In this document: positions 14,868-24,561 of the stretch, piece after piece
Numbering within the stretch: position 1 is the stretch's first letter
Layout of the letters: the number at the start of each line of letters is the position of its first letter
NCBI RefSeq assembly: GCF_000091325.1
Contig: NC_014012.1
Span: forward strand, 1,612,001-1,676,000
Length of the DNA stretch: 64,000 bases
From: Shewanella violacea DSS12
GTDB taxonomy: Bacteria; Pseudomonadota; Gammaproteobacteria; Enterobacterales; Shewanellaceae
Direction: 5' to 3'
The notes under the pieces: model-generated
Seen by the model: the letters and a program-made list of their open reading frames with translations, nothing else
What the model was told of the DNA's origin: nothing
Databases searched by the model: none
Translations under genes and position numbers: made by a program

Positions 14868-16783
14868 TGTCTATGGACCTTTTGAATATTGCCCGCACTG
14901 GTGTCTTGGCGTCTCAGTCCCAGCTTGCTGTGACCAGTAATAATATCGCTAACGCTAATACCCAGGGATATCACAGACAAGTTGCCGAACAGTCAAGCCT
15001 AGAATCTCAGCGTTTTGGTGACAGTTTTTACGGTGCTGGAACTTATATTTCAGATGTAAAACGTATCTATAACGAATATGCCGCTCGCGAGCTTAGGATA
15101 GGTCAAACTGGGGTCAGCGGAGCCCAGACGACTCAAACTAAGATGAGTGAACTTGATCAATTGTTTTCACAAATTGGTAAGTCTATACCGCAGGGCCTGA
15201 ATGATTTTTTTGCCGGTTTAAACAGTTTGGCTGATTTGCCTGATGATATGGGCATACGTGGCACTGTGCTAGGTTCGGCAGGGCAACTGGCGGATAGCCT
15301 GAATCAGATGCAGAAGCACCTAGATGGCCAAATGAAACAGACCAATGATCAAATCGCCGGTATCACAGACAGAATTAACGAGATCAGTAAAGAGCTGGGT
15401 CTAGTAAACCAAGAGTTGATGAAGTCTCAGGGTGAAGATTCTCAATTGTTAGATAAGCAAGATGCATTGATTCAGGAACTGAGCCAATACGCTCAAGTCA
15501 ATGTGATCCCACTGGACACAGGGGCTAAAAGCATCATGTTAGGTGGCGCTGTGATGTTGGTATCCGGTGAGATTGCTATGTCTCTGGACACTACGGCGGG
15601 AGACCCACATCCGGGCGAATTGAGAGTCGTTGCTAATGTTGGCGTCCAGAGCCATGTTATAGATCCGATAAAGATGGGCGGTCAGTTGGGGGCGCTATTT
15701 ACATTTCGTGATGAAACACTTATTCCGTCAGAACTCGAATTGGGCCAACTCAGTTTAGGAGTGGCAGACGCATTCAATCAAGCCAATGCCCAAGGTTTCG
15801 ATCTTAATGGTGAGATGGGCCAGAACATATTTAAAGATATTAACGATCCGTCAATGACCATTGGGCGAGTCGGAGAATTCGGTTCCAATGCTGGCTCGGC
15901 TAACCTAAGAGTCAATATTGATGATGTAGGTCTTCTGTCGGGCAATAGTTTTGAGTTGAAGTATACCGCTCCGGCCACTTATGAGTTGAAAGACACAGTA
16001 ACCGGCACAATCACCCCACTAACCTTAAATGGCACTCAGCTTGATGGGGCTAATGGTTTCACCGTACATATAGATTCTGGCATTTTGGCCGATGGGGATA
16101 AGTTTGAGATCCGTCCATCATCCGGCGCCGCTGCAGGTATTTCTGTGATGATGACCGACGGTAAGGGCATTGCTGCCGCGGCGCCTAAGATAACCTCTGA
16201 TGCTGCGAACTCTGGTAACACTCAAGTAGAGATGGTGAGTATAGATGATCGCACCGATATCAATTTCCCCGTTACAGGTTCTGAACTGACTTTCGAGATT
16301 AATACCACGACGAGTATGTTTGAAGTCTTCGATGTTAATGGCACATCCCTTGGTGCTCCCGCTGCATATACCCCGCCTTTAATCAGTGCACATGGTTTTA
16401 CCTTCGATGTGGCAACTACTGCTGGGGCGACAGATAGATTTACGTTCGATCTCTCATTTGGACCTGGTGATAACACCAATGCTGTCACCATGGCGAAATT
16501 GAGTGAAGCCAAGTTGATGAATGCTGGTGGTTCGACCCTCGCAGATGTTTATGAGGGCACAAAACTCTCGGTGGGTGGTAAGGCTAAAGCAGCCGAGATA
16601 GCGGTTGGAACGGCCCAATCAGTATATCAACAGGCTTATACCCGAGTGCAGAGTGAATCTGGAGTTAATTTAGATGAAGAAGCCGCCAATCTGATGCGCT
16701 TTCAACAGGCCTATCAGGCCTCTGCGCGAATAATGACCACGGCGAATGAAATCTTTGAAACGCTATTTAACGCGGTTAGATAA
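14867..16783 (+). CDS. flgK: FlgK, hook-filament junction protein 1
   Basis: 638 residues, longer than the roughly 550 of enteric FlgK; the extra length is in the surface domains. The N-terminal motif (SNNIANANTQGYHRQVAEQ) and C-terminal helix (EEAANLMRFQQAYQASARIM) are canonical. GGAGTAG precedes the ATG. FlgK is the first junction protein between hook and filament and a client of FlgN (gene at 1138). Confidence 0.95.
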   Translation: MSMDLLNIARTGVLASQSQLAVTSNNIANANTQGYHRQVAEQSSLESQRFGDSFYGAGTYISDVKRIYNEYAARELRIGQTGVSGAQTTQTKMSELDQLFSQIGKSIPQGLNDFFAGLNSLADLPDDMGIRGTVLGSAGQLADSLNQMQKHLDGQMKQTNDQIAGITDRINEISKELGLVNQELMKSQGEDSQLLDKQDALIQELSQYAQVNVIPLDTGAKSIMLGGAVMLVSGEIAMSLDTTAGDPHPGELRVVANVGVQSHVIDPIKMGGQLGALFTFRDETLIPSELELGQLSLGVADAFNQANAQGFDLNGEMGQNIFKDINDPSMTIGRVGEFGSNAGSANLRVNIDDVGLLSGNSFELKYTAPATYELKDTVTGTITPLTLNGTQLDGANGFTVHIDSGILADGDKFEIRPSSGAAAGISVMMTDGKGIAAAAPKITSDAANSGNTQVEMVSIDDRTDINFPVTGSELTFEINTTTSMFEVFDVNGTSLGAPAAYTPPLISAHGFTFDVATTAGATDRFTFDLSFGPGDNTNAVTMAKLSEAKLMNAGGSTLADVYEGTKLSVGGKAKAAEIAVGTAQSVYQQAYTRVQSESGVNLDEEAANLMRFQQAYQASARIMTTANEIFETLFNAVR

Positions 16784-16794
16784 AGGAGGCTGAT

Positions 16795-18009
16795 ATGAGA
16801 ATTTCTACTGCTCAAATGTTCAATCAAAGCATCACAAGTGTGCTGGATAAACAATCAGCAACCAGTAAGGTCTTGGATCAATTATCCAGTGGTAAAAGGG
16901 TCAATACGGCTGGAGACGATCCTGTTGCAGCCATAGGTATAGATAATTTGTACCAGCAAAACGCCTTGGTTAATCAGTTTATCAAAAACATTGATTATGC
17001 AACGGGTCACTTGGCCGTCGCTGAAAGTAAGCTTGGCAGCGCGGAAAGCCTGGTCAGTTCAATTAAGGATCAAGTGTTAAGGGGCGTGAATGGTAGCTTG
17101 ACCGATATCGACCGAGTGACTATCGCCAATGAGATGAGGTCGAGTCTCGAAGAGCTTTTATCTATTGCGAATTCAAGAGATGAATCAGGAAAATATATCT
17201 TTTCGGGTAATCAAACATCTACCCAGCCTTTCGCATTCGACACCGCAGGAAACATAGTTTACAGCGGTGACAGTGGCGTGAGGCAAGCGGTTGTGGCATC
17301 CGGAGTGACAGTCGGCACAAACTTGCCGGGTGATAGTGTCTTTATGAACGCAGCGAATGCCATAGGTGACTTTAGTGTCAATTATCTGCCAGCCCAAGTA
17401 GGTGAATTTAGTGTAGAAAGTGCCAAGATAGTCACACCAGGCGCCCATGTACCAGTGGCTCCTGAAGGATATACCTTTACCTTTACCGATAATGGCGTCG
17501 GTGGCGTTAATTTAGAAGTTTTTGATTCGGCTGCTACATCACAAGTGGTGGTGGCTAACTTCGACCCAACCAACCCAGTCAGTTTTAATGGTATCGAAGT
17601 GAAAGTCGATGGAACCCCAGTCCCAGGGGATTCTTTCACCATGTCACCGCAAACCGAAGTCAGTATTTTTGACACCATTAATCAGGCTATAAGTCTCATC
17701 GAAGACCCTAATAAGGTTAACACGCCTCAGGGAAGTGCTGAGTTGGCACAGTTATTGGATAATATGGCTAGTGGTACAAAACAAATAGATTTTGACAGGG
17801 GTATCGCAGGTAACGACTTAAAACGTGTAGAGAGTTATCAGTCGAGCCACGCAGATGAAAAGTTAGTCAACAGTTCAGCTCTGTCATTGTTGGAAGATTT
17901 AGATTATGCCTCAGCAATCACAGAGTTTGAAAAACAGCAATTAGCGTTAAATGCAGTATCGACTCTGTTTAGCAGAGTGGGGTCGACCACATTATTTGAT
18001 TACATATAA
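16795..18009 (+). CDS. flgL: FlgL, hook-filament junction protein 3
   Basis: 404 residues, longer than the roughly 317 of enteric FlgL because of an insert at about 170-285. The flagellin-like N-terminus (MRISTAQMFNQSI, QLSSGKRVNTAGDDP) and C-terminus (EFEKQQLALNAVSTLFSRV) are clear. AAGGAGG precedes the ATG. It joins FlgK to the filament and is the last gene of the flgJKL unit. Confidence 0.94.
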   Translation: MRISTAQMFNQSITSVLDKQSATSKVLDQLSSGKRVNTAGDDPVAAIGIDNLYQQNALVNQFIKNIDYATGHLAVAESKLGSAESLVSSIKDQVLRGVNGSLTDIDRVTIANEMRSSLEELLSIANSRDESGKYIFSGNQTSTQPFAFDTAGNIVYSGDSGVRQAVVASGVTVGTNLPGDSVFMNAANAIGDFSVNYLPAQVGEFSVESAKIVTPGAHVPVAPEGYTFTFTDNGVGGVNLEVFDSAATSQVVVANFDPTNPVSFNGIEVKVDGTPVPGDSFTMSPQTEVSIFDTINQAISLIEDPNKVNTPQGSAELAQLLDNMASGTKQIDFDRGIAGNDLKRVESYQSSHADEKLVNSSALSLLEDLDYASAITEFEKQQLALNAVSTLFSRVGSTTLFDYI

Positions 18010-18082
18010 AGGTAATCAACACGAGTAACCACAGTCGACGGTCTATCAAGGGGCTAAGACTGAACGTTCGAAACATGAGAAT

Positions 18083-18109
18083 TAAAGATTAACAACATAT
18101 AGCCAGGCT
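18083..18109 (+). promoter_or_regulatory. Possible sigma-28 promoter of the first flagellin
   Basis: TAAAGATT, 11 bases, then GCCAGGCT. The -35 box and spacing fit FliA, but only GCC of the -10 is conserved. A GCC-AGGCT/AGCC-TTGGC inverted repeat (18102-18120) overlaps it and could equally be a leader hairpin. Confidence 0.45.
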
Positions 18110-18145
18110 TGAGCCTTGGCAGTAAAACATAAAGAGGAACTCAAG

Positions 18146-19594
18146 ATGGCTATTACCGTTAATACCAACGTGACATCCATGAAAGCACAGGGCAACCTTA
18201 ATGGTGCCAACAGTAACCTACAAACGTCCATGGAGCGTTTATCTTCTGGTTTACGCATTAACAGTGCCAAAGATGATGCTGCAGGATTGGCTATCTCCAA
18301 TCGTATGACTAGTCAGATTAATGGACTCGATGTGGCTATGCGTAATGCCAATGATGGTATCTCGATTGCCCAGACCGCTGAAGGTGCAATGGGAGAGTCG
18401 ACAAATATTTTACAGCGGATGCGTGACTTGTCTTTGCAGGCTGCTAACGGTTCGAACTCAGATACAGACAGATCGGCTATGCAGAAGGAGCTATCGGCTT
18501 TACAAGTCGAGCTAACTCGGATTGCTGAGACGACTTCTTTTGGTGGTCAGAATCTTCTTGATGGTAGTTACGGTACTCAAAACTTTCAAGTTGGATCTGA
18601 TGCAAACCAAACCATTGCAGTAACACTTAAAAACGTTTCCGCCACAGCGATTGGTAGTAACCAAATATCCGGTTCAGGTACTAAATCAGGTTTAGCCGTT
18701 GCTGGTACTGTGAATGCAATGACTGCTGATACCGTCACTGTAACGGGTAATGGTGCAACGGATACAGCGACTATCGGTATTAACTCTTCAGCAGGAGAAT
18801 ATGCTGCAGCGATTAATGGTACAGAGGGGACGGGAGTCAGTGCAACTGCACGTACGGAGGCTGAACTAGTTTATACGCCTGCTGCAGGTACAAACTCTGT
18901 CAGTTTTAATTTAGATGTTGGAGGAGCCGCAGGAACAAGTACATTGGCGGTTACCAATGCTACATCGGCTCAAGATATGGTTGACCAGATTAATGCTGGC
19001 TCTAGCAGTATTGGTGTAAGAGCCACACTTGATGGCGGTAATGTTTCTTTAGTCAATGAAAACGGTGATAACATTGGCATGTCAGGTTACTCTGTTTCGG
19101 GTACAGCTGTAACAGCATTTACTATTGCGGGTAAAGATGAAACTAGTACTGCAACTGCAGCCGTTACGGCGACTGCGGATGTGATTGTAACTGGTAATGT
19201 CACAACCAATAGTTCAACAAATCATACTGTTACAGGAGCTACTTCAGCTGAAATGTTAGGTGGCACCGGATCTATTTTGGCTGCTATTTCAACGGTTGAT
19301 ATTAGTGATGCCGCAGGTGCGCAAAGCGCACTGGCTATTATCGATTCGGCTATTACAGGGATTGATTCTAACCGTGCCGATTTAGGTGCTGTGCAAAATC
19401 GTATGAGCTTTACGATTAGTAACCTAGGAAACGTGCAGACTAACGTAGCTGATGCTCGGAGTCGTATTCAGGACGTGGATTTCGCTAAGGAGACTGCAGA
19501 GATGACTAAACAACAGATCCTATCTCAAACCTCCTCAGCCATGTTAGCCCAGGCTAACCAGTTACCTCAGGTAGCATTATCGCTACTAGGTTAA
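18146..19594 (+). CDS. flaA: Flagellin, copy 1
   Basis: 482 residues from ATG 18146 (AGAGGAAC upstream; the longer frame from 18116 lies in the leader). The D0/D1 ends are classic: [19 protein letters not shown] with [19 protein letters not shown] at the N-terminus, and [25 protein letters not shown] at the C-terminus. The centre (about 170-395) is an Ala/Thr/Ser/Gly-rich D2/D3 insert. To my knowledge many Shewanella flagellins are near 273 residues, so this one is long. It is exported and polymerised under FliD with FliS as chaperone. Confidence 0.95.
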   Translation: MAITVNTNVTSMKAQGNLNGANSNLQTSMERLSSGLRINSAKDDAAGLAISNRMTSQINGLDVAMRNANDGISIAQTAEGAMGESTNILQRMRDLSLQAANGSNSDTDRSAMQKELSALQVELTRIAETTSFGGQNLLDGSYGTQNFQVGSDANQTIAVTLKNVSATAIGSNQISGSGTKSGLAVAGTVNAMTADTVTVTGNGATDTATIGINSSAGEYAAAINGTEGTGVSATARTEAELVYTPAAGTNSVSFNLDVGGAAGTSTLAVTNATSAQDMVDQINAGSSSIGVRATLDGGNVSLVNENGDNIGMSGYSVSGTAVTAFTIAGKDETSTATAAVTATADVIVTGNVTTNSSTNHTVTGATSAEMLGGTGSILAAISTVDISDAAGAQSALAIIDSAITGIDSNRADLGAVQNRMSFTISNLGNVQTNVADARSRIQDVDFAKETAEMTKQQILSQTSSAMLAQANQLPQVALSLLG

Positions 19595-19641
19595 GAGGCG
19601 TAACTTAGGGTAATGTCCCTAGGATTAGCGCTTAGATTTAT

Positions 19642-19681
19642 AAAACACTTAATTCTCGATGAGGATTAAGTGTTTTTTGTT
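19642..19681 (+). terminator. Strong terminator after the first flagellin
   Basis: The 16-base arms AAAACACTTAATTCTC and GAGGATTAAGTGTTTT (19661-19676) pair with one wobble around a GAT loop. They are followed by a T-rich run. This makes the first flagellin monocistronic. Confidence 0.9.
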
Positions 19682-19881
19682 TTTGAATTAGACTCGAGCT
19701 AGGAAGAAACATATCACTTCTAAGATTATCCTTTTGCCTTTTGCCTTATCTCGACACTCGCTGTCTTCTTTGTCATGTTTTTAGCTCGTCACTTACAACT
19801 TATAGCAGCTTTCCTCTCTTCCTTTCATCCACTTTTTGTTCATGCCTCTCTAACACTATGCAAATTTTTTTAAAATTTTTC
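19682..19881. other. Intergenic stretch between flagellins
   Basis: Pyrimidine-rich on the plus strand with a short CCTTTTG tandem near 19731. No gene or further hairpin is evident before the sigma-28 promoter. Confidence 0.5.
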
Positions 19882-19908
19882 TAAAGTAAAAAATAGTGCT
19901 GCCGTTAA
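19882..19908 (+). promoter_or_regulatory. Sigma-28 promoter of the second flagellin
   Basis: TAAAGTAA-N11-GCCGTTAA matches 13 of 16 positions of the FliA consensus TAAAGTTT-N11-GCCGATAA, with exact spacing. The roughly 70-base leader contains a GCCTG/CAGGC hairpin (19932-19955) and the same ATAAAGAGGAAC ribosome-site block found before the first flagellin. Confidence 0.85.
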
Positions 19909-19987
19909 ATACATTGTAACCGAAAGATCCGCCTGGCTTAACGCAGACAGGCATAGTCTAAAAGTCAGGTATAAAGAGGAACAAATT

Positions 19988-21433
19988 ATGGCTATTTCAG
20001 TAAACACGAACGTCACATCTATGAAGGCACAGAGCAACCTTAATGGTGCCCAGAGTAATTTAAGTACTTCGATGGAGCGATTAGCTTCAGGTCTTCGTAT
20101 TAACAGTGCAAAGGATGATGCGGCGGGTCTACAGATTTCGAATCGTATGACCAGTCAGATTAACGGCCTCGATGTTGCTATGCGTAATGCTAACGATGGT
20201 ATCTCTATTGCGCAAACCGCAGAAGGCGCCATGGGCGAGTCGACCAACATTCTTCAACGTATGCGTGACCTGTCACTACAGTCTGCTAACGGTTCAAACT
20301 CATCAGATGATCGTGCTTCTATGCAGAAAGAGATCGCTTCACTACAAAATGAATTGACCCGTATCGCTGAAACGACCTCATTTGGTGGACAGAATCTTCT
20401 TGATGGAAGTTACGGTACTCAAAACTTTCAAGTTGGTTCCGATGCAAATCAAACCATTGCAGTAACGCTTAAAAACGTCTCGTCAACCTCGATAGGTAGT
20501 AACCAGATATCTGGTTCAGGTACTGGGTCAGGTTTAGCCGTTGCTGGTACTGTGAATGCAATTACTGCAGATACTATTACTGTAACGGGTAACGGTGCAA
20601 CTGATACAGCCACTATTGGTGTTAACTCTTCAGCAGCAGAATATGCTGCTGCGATTAATGGTACTGAGGGAACGGGAGTCAGTGCAACATCACGCACTGA
20701 AGCTGAATTAGTCTTCACTCCTGCTGCAGGTACAAACTCGATCAGTTTCAGTTTAGATGTTGGAGGGGCAGCTGGAACAAGTTCATTATCAATTACGAAT
20801 GCAACTTCAGCTCAAGATATGGTTGACCAGATAAATGCTGGTTCAAGCAGTATTGGTGTTAGTGCAACACTTGATGGTGCTAATGTTGCATTAGTCAATG
20901 AAAATGGAGATAACATCGCTGTATCTGGTTATGCTGTGTCAGGTACTGCAGTGGCTGCGTTTACTATTGCCGGTAAAGATGAAGCTGGGGCCACAACTGC
21001 AGCAGTTACGGCGACCGCCGATGTAATTGTTTCTGGTAACGTGACAACAAATAGTGCGACTAATCATACCATTACAGGTGCCACAGCTGCAGAGATGTTA
21101 GGTGGAACAGGCTCAATACTATCAGCGATATCAACAGTCGATATTAGTGATGCCGCAGGTGCGCAAAGCGCATTGGCTATTATCGATTCAGCAATTGCAG
21201 GTATCGATTCGAATCGTGCCGACTTAGGTGCGATACAAAACCGTATGAGCTTTACCATCAGTAACTTGAGTAATGTACAGACTAACGTGGCAGATGCTCG
21301 TAGTCGTATTCAGGATGTCGATTTCGCTAAAGAAACGGCAGAGATGACTAAGCAGCAGATTCTGTCGCAGACATCGTCAGCCATGCTAGCTCAGGCTAAC
21401 CAGTTACCACAAGTAGCTTTATCTCTACTTTAA
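19988..21433 (+). CDS. flaB: Flagellin, copy 2
   Basis: 481 residues, a tandem paralogue of the first flagellin and close to it throughout, including the Ala/Thr-rich central insert. Most differences are small exchanges such as Ala/Ser. N-terminal [19 protein letters not shown] and the C-terminal coiled segment are intact. It has the better sigma-28 promoter, so it is likely the more FliA-dependent and possibly the major subunit; that is inference. The terminator at 21515 limits readthrough into flaG. Confidence 0.95.
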   Translation: MAISVNTNVTSMKAQSNLNGAQSNLSTSMERLASGLRINSAKDDAAGLQISNRMTSQINGLDVAMRNANDGISIAQTAEGAMGESTNILQRMRDLSLQSANGSNSSDDRASMQKEIASLQNELTRIAETTSFGGQNLLDGSYGTQNFQVGSDANQTIAVTLKNVSSTSIGSNQISGSGTGSGLAVAGTVNAITADTITVTGNGATDTATIGVNSSAAEYAAAINGTEGTGVSATSRTEAELVFTPAAGTNSISFSLDVGGAAGTSSLSITNATSAQDMVDQINAGSSSIGVSATLDGANVALVNENGDNIAVSGYAVSGTAVAAFTIAGKDEAGATTAAVTATADVIVSGNVTTNSATNHTITGATAAEMLGGTGSILSAISTVDISDAAGAQSALAIIDSAIAGIDSNRADLGAIQNRMSFTISNLSNVQTNVADARSRIQDVDFAKETAEMTKQQILSQTSSAMLAQANQLPQVALSLL

Positions 21434-21514
21434 TCGTTACTTTAGTGTATGAGTAAACGCTATAGTTAGAGATACAAGTAGGTTTGTAGCGGGAACTCAT
21501 TAGAGTAACCAAGG

Positions 21515-21546
21515 AGGGGAGATTCTAAATTGAATCTTCCCTTTTG
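21515..21546 (+). terminator. Terminator after the second flagellin
   Basis: AGGGGAGATTC (21515-21525) pairs with GAATCTTCCCT (21532-21542) with one wobble and a 6-base loop, followed by TTTTG. Confidence 0.75.
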
Positions 21547-21565
21547 TTTATAGTTAATGTGAAAC

Positions 21566-21612
21566 TAAGGTATGTAAATAAAGTTTCTAAATAAGGTTTG
21601 TAAATCAAGTTT
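21566..21612. repeat. 21-bp direct repeat upstream of flaG
   Basis: A 21-base unit, TAAGGTATGTAAATAAAGTT plus T at 21566-21586, recurs at 21592-21612 with two changes. The period is 26 bases. The first unit contains TAAAGTTT, a perfect sigma-28 -35 box, but no GCCGATAA-like -10 follows at the right distance. Confidence 0.6.
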
Positions 21613-21660
21613 GGAGCAGGTTTAAAAAAGGGATTTATAAACCAGAGGAGGTTATAGGCG

Positions 21661-22047
21661 ATGAATATTAATTTAGTGAATCCATCGAATGCCACAAGTG
21701 TTAAGAGTGAAGTGCTAGTCCCACTGAAAGCGACGACTCCAGAGGCCACAGAAGTTGAGCCTAGAGCCTTGGTGAAAGCCGTTGAAGAGGGCAGTGAATC
21801 TTCTGAGTTGACCAAGGAGGATAACCCAGAGAAATTACAGGAAGCGGTTGCCGAACTCAGTGATACCATGTCGTTGATGAAGAAAGGCTTAGCATTTAGA
21901 GTCGATGATAGTTCCGGGGTGTCAGTGGTCAATGTGATGGACATGGACTCGGGGGAGACGATTCGTCAGATCCCTACCGAAGAAGCATTAGAGTTGGCAC
22001 AGAAATTGTTTGAAGTATCCGGAATGCTGATGAAAACTGAAGCATGA
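21661..22047 (+). CDS. flaG: FlaG family protein
   Basis: 128 residues. The C-terminal 65 (LQEAVAELSDTMSLMKKGLAF, then VMDMDSGETIRQIPTEEALELAQKL) are the FlaG domain. The first 60 are low-complexity and acidic. FlaG is associated with filament length control in polar flagellates; the mechanism is not settled. GAGGAGG precedes the ATG. It lies between flagellin and fliD as in Vibrio. Confidence 0.92.
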   Translation: MNINLVNPSNATSVKSEVLVPLKATTPEATEVEPRALVKAVEEGSESSELTKEDNPEKLQEAVAELSDTMSLMKKGLAFRVDDSSGVSVVNVMDMDSGETIRQIPTEEALELAQKLFEVSGMLMKTEA

Positions 22048-22119
22048 TGTTTTTTTGACGTTAGTGTGTTTTGTACACTGTTTAGCTTATGGCTTTCAGG
22101 ATGAGTGATAGAGGTTCCC

Positions 22120-23481
22120 ATGGGATTAACTGCAGTCGGTATCGGTTCAGGAATGGATATCAATGGCATAGTGTCGGCGCTAGTCGGCGCCGAGAATACG
22201 CCAAAACAGGCTCAATTTAATGCCGATGAAGGCAAGATTAATGCCGAGATTTCTGCCATTGGGGCACTCAAGAGTGCCATGTCTGAGTTTCAGTCTAAGC
22301 TAGACTTTCTCTCAAAGCCTGAATCTTTTATCAGTAACAAGGTAAAACTATCTAACAACGATTTTTTAACCGCCACCGTTGATGAGACCGCGATAGCGGG
22401 TAGCTATAGTCTAGTAGTTGAGCAGTTGGCTCAAAGTCAGAAAGTCAGTAGCATAGCATCAGCTGATGCCAGCGCGGCCATCGGTGAGGGGACACTAACC
22501 TTTACGGTCGACGGTAACAGCTTCGATATTGCAGCCGATGCCACCGACTCCTTAACATCCTTAGTCGAAAAGATAAACAGCGCCGCAGATAATGTTGGCG
22601 TCTCGGCAACGATCATTAATGACGACCAAGGGGCTAAGCTGGTACTCACATCTACCAGTACAGGTATAGCCAATCAAATTAGTGTCGCAGCTACGGATGT
22701 AGGTCCAGGCACGCCACTCAGTGATACTTTCACTATGACTGAGGTTCAGACGGCCAAGGATTCCATCATAAAACTCGATGGCTTAACGGTAACTTCCAGC
22801 TCCAATACCATCTCAAACGCAATAACCGGTGCCACACTCACTCTTAAAGAAGCGGATCCGACTAAAACCACTCAACTCACCATAGAGCTTAATACGGGTT
22901 CGGTAAAAGCAGGGATTAACGCGCTAGTCAGTTCCTATAATGACCTGATGACATCTGTGAAGGAGATGTCGAGTTATGATCCTGATACTAAGCAAGCAGG
23001 AATACTTCAAGGTGACTCGATCATTCGTACCATACAGAGTCAACTGCGTGGAGCCTTGACTGGGGTATACAGCACGAGTGATGGCGATATTACCTTAGGC
23101 ACCATTGGGATAACTACGACTCGTGAAGGGTTATTAGAAGTTGATAGTGATAAGTTAGATGAAGCGTTAACGGCAAACTTCGGCCAGATTAAAGAGATGT
23201 TCAGTGCAGAGAATACAGGGCTGGCCTCGAGTTTGGATAGTTTAATCGATGGTTATGTTAAATCTGATGGTATTTTAGATGGCCGTGATGAAACTTTAGA
23301 TAACCAGTTAGAAAGAATACAGGAAAACAGAGAACGATTAGCTTTGAAAATGAAGGCCTATGAAAATAGGTTATTTAAACAGTTCAATGCCATGGATGCC
23401 ATCGTGGGACAGCTAAATGCTCAGAGCAGTATGTTGCAATCAAGGTTGGATTCTTTGCCTGGAGTGGTGAAGAAAACATAG
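22120..23481 (+). CDS. fliD: FliD, filament cap protein
   Basis: 453 residues from ATG 22120 (MGLTAVGIGSGMDINGIVSALV); AGAGG is upstream, and the GTG at 22105 is less likely. The FliD N-terminal domain and the C-terminal domain (RLALKMKAYENRLFKQFNAMDAIVGQLNAQ) are both present. The FliD pentamer caps the filament and folds flagellin on arrival. It is followed by the FliT-like and FliS chaperone genes. Confidence 0.95.
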   Translation: MGLTAVGIGSGMDINGIVSALVGAENTPKQAQFNADEGKINAEISAIGALKSAMSEFQSKLDFLSKPESFISNKVKLSNNDFLTATVDETAIAGSYSLVVEQLAQSQKVSSIASADASAAIGEGTLTFTVDGNSFDIAADATDSLTSLVEKINSAADNVGVSATIINDDQGAKLVLTSTSTGIANQISVAATDVGPGTPLSDTFTMTEVQTAKDSIIKLDGLTVTSSSNTISNAITGATLTLKEADPTKTTQLTIELNTGSVKAGINALVSSYNDLMTSVKEMSSYDPDTKQAGILQGDSIIRTIQSQLRGALTGVYSTSDGDITLGTIGITTTREGLLEVDSDKLDEALTANFGQIKEMFSAENTGLASSLDSLIDGYVKSDGILDGRDETLDNQLERIQENRERLALKMKAYENRLFKQFNAMDAIVGQLNAQSSMLQSRLDSLPGVVKKT

Positions 23482-23538
23482 AGCGTATAGTCATTAAATT
23501 GTTTATTATTTTTTGCTTATTATCGAAGAGAAGGCTCA

Positions 23539-23859
23539 ATGAAAGAACTCAATAGAGTAAACGAAGCATTATCTTCAAGTTTACTTCATCTCGATGAAAT
23601 TGATGTTAATGATGAGACTGGTGATGAACTGGTATCAGACTTGCAAGGTTTATTTGGTCAGCGTCAAAAATTGCTCGAACTCTTAGTTGCAGATAATGAA
23701 TTTGATGATAGAGAGTATCTTGAGCAGCAGTTAACTCTGACACAGAAATATAAGTTACAAGCAAGTAAAGTCATGCGACATAGGCAAAATTTGTTACACA
23801 GTGGCAAACAAAGTCAACGTCAAATTAATGTATATAAGACTATAGATTCAAATAGGTAG
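23539..23859 (+). CDS. flaI: FliT-like flagellar chaperone (FlaI type)
   Basis: 106 residues, highly charged and predicted helical (VNEALSSSLLHLDEIDVNDE; EQQLTLTQKYKLQASKVMRHRQ). In Vibrio the gene between fliD and fliS is flaI, and in enterics fliT lies next to fliS. Size and position support a chaperone for FliD, but residue similarity to enteric FliT is not obvious. AGAGAAGG precedes the ATG, and fliS begins 6 bases after its stop. Confidence 0.7.
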   Translation: MKELNRVNEALSSSLLHLDEIDVNDETGDELVSDLQGLFGQRQKLLELLVADNEFDDREYLEQQLTLTQKYKLQASKVMRHRQNLLHSGKQSQRQINVYKTIDSNR

Positions 23860-23865
23860 GTTTTT

Positions 23866-24276
23866 ATGAGAAGGTCATTACAGTCATACCGTAAAGTATC
23901 ATTAGATAACGAAATTGCGGTAGCTTCACCTCATAGAATTATTCAGATGATGTTTGAAGGTGCGCTGCAAAGAATAGCCCAGAGTCGCTATGCGATAGAG
24001 AATACTGATATTGCAAATAAAGGGCTCAATATAGGTAAGGCCATAGGTATCATTAATGGTCTTAATAGCAGCCTTAATATGGATGCTGGTGGAGAGATGA
24101 TAGGTAATGTGAGTGCTCTGTATGATTTTATGCTGCGCCGCCTCTCTGAAGCTAATATAAATAATGATGTGCAAGCGTTAGATGATGTTACTAGTATATT
24201 GCGAACAATTAAAGAAGGCTGGGACGCCATCCCCGTTGAGCAACATCATATCGTCTCTCATACCGAGGCTGTTTAA
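23866..24276 (+). CDS. fliS: FliS, flagellin export chaperone
   Basis: 136 residues with the FliS hallmarks: a YRKVSLDNEIAVASPHRIIQMMFEGALQRI N-terminal segment and IGKAIGIINGLNSSLNMDAGGE. FliS binds the disordered flagellin C-terminus before export. It ends the flaG-fliD-flaI-fliS unit. Confidence 0.93.
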   Translation: MRRSLQSYRKVSLDNEIAVASPHRIIQMMFEGALQRIAQSRYAIENTDIANKGLNIGKAIGIINGLNSSLNMDAGGEMIGNVSALYDFMLRRLSEANINNDVQALDDVTSILRTIKEGWDAIPVEQHHIVSHTEAV

Positions 24277-24288
24277 TTCTATTTTGAT

Positions 24289-24307
24289 TTGGGGCGCGTA
24301 GCCCCAA
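24289..24307 (+). terminator. Hairpin after fliS (GGGGC/GCCCC type)
   Basis: TTGGGGC (24289-24295) and GCCCCAA (24301-24307) are perfect arms around GCGTA, 12 bases after the fliS stop. It resembles the hairpins at 63819 and 63976. The T run is poor. Confidence 0.6.
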
Positions 24308-24334
24308 TTAATTGGCTTTGGTCAATTAATTGAC
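24304..24334. promoter_or_regulatory. FleQ/FlrA-type operator upstream of flrA
   Basis: GTCAATTAATTGAC (24321-24334) is a perfect palindrome differing by one base from the published FleQ box GTCAATAAATTGAC. A second palindrome, CCAATTAATTGG (24304-24315), shares the core CAATTAATTG exactly 18 bases upstream. Both lie about 230-260 bases before flrA, which encodes the FleQ orthologue. Autoregulation is the natural reading. Confidence 0.7.
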
Positions 24335-24561
24335 AAATCGTTATGGTTTCGTTTATTTTTTCAGCTAGAATCATACAAGTTCAATGAATATCTATCCAGT
24401 TAAGCATTAAATGCATTCAGAGACTTGCTAATAGCTGGCTGATAATACACTATTCCTCATGGTAGTGATTTTGTTAAAATTTGTAATGGAAACACTACAT
24501 CGCTTTTAAGCAACAAACACTAATAATTAATGCTAATAACGAGCGCTTTACGGCTTTTTGA

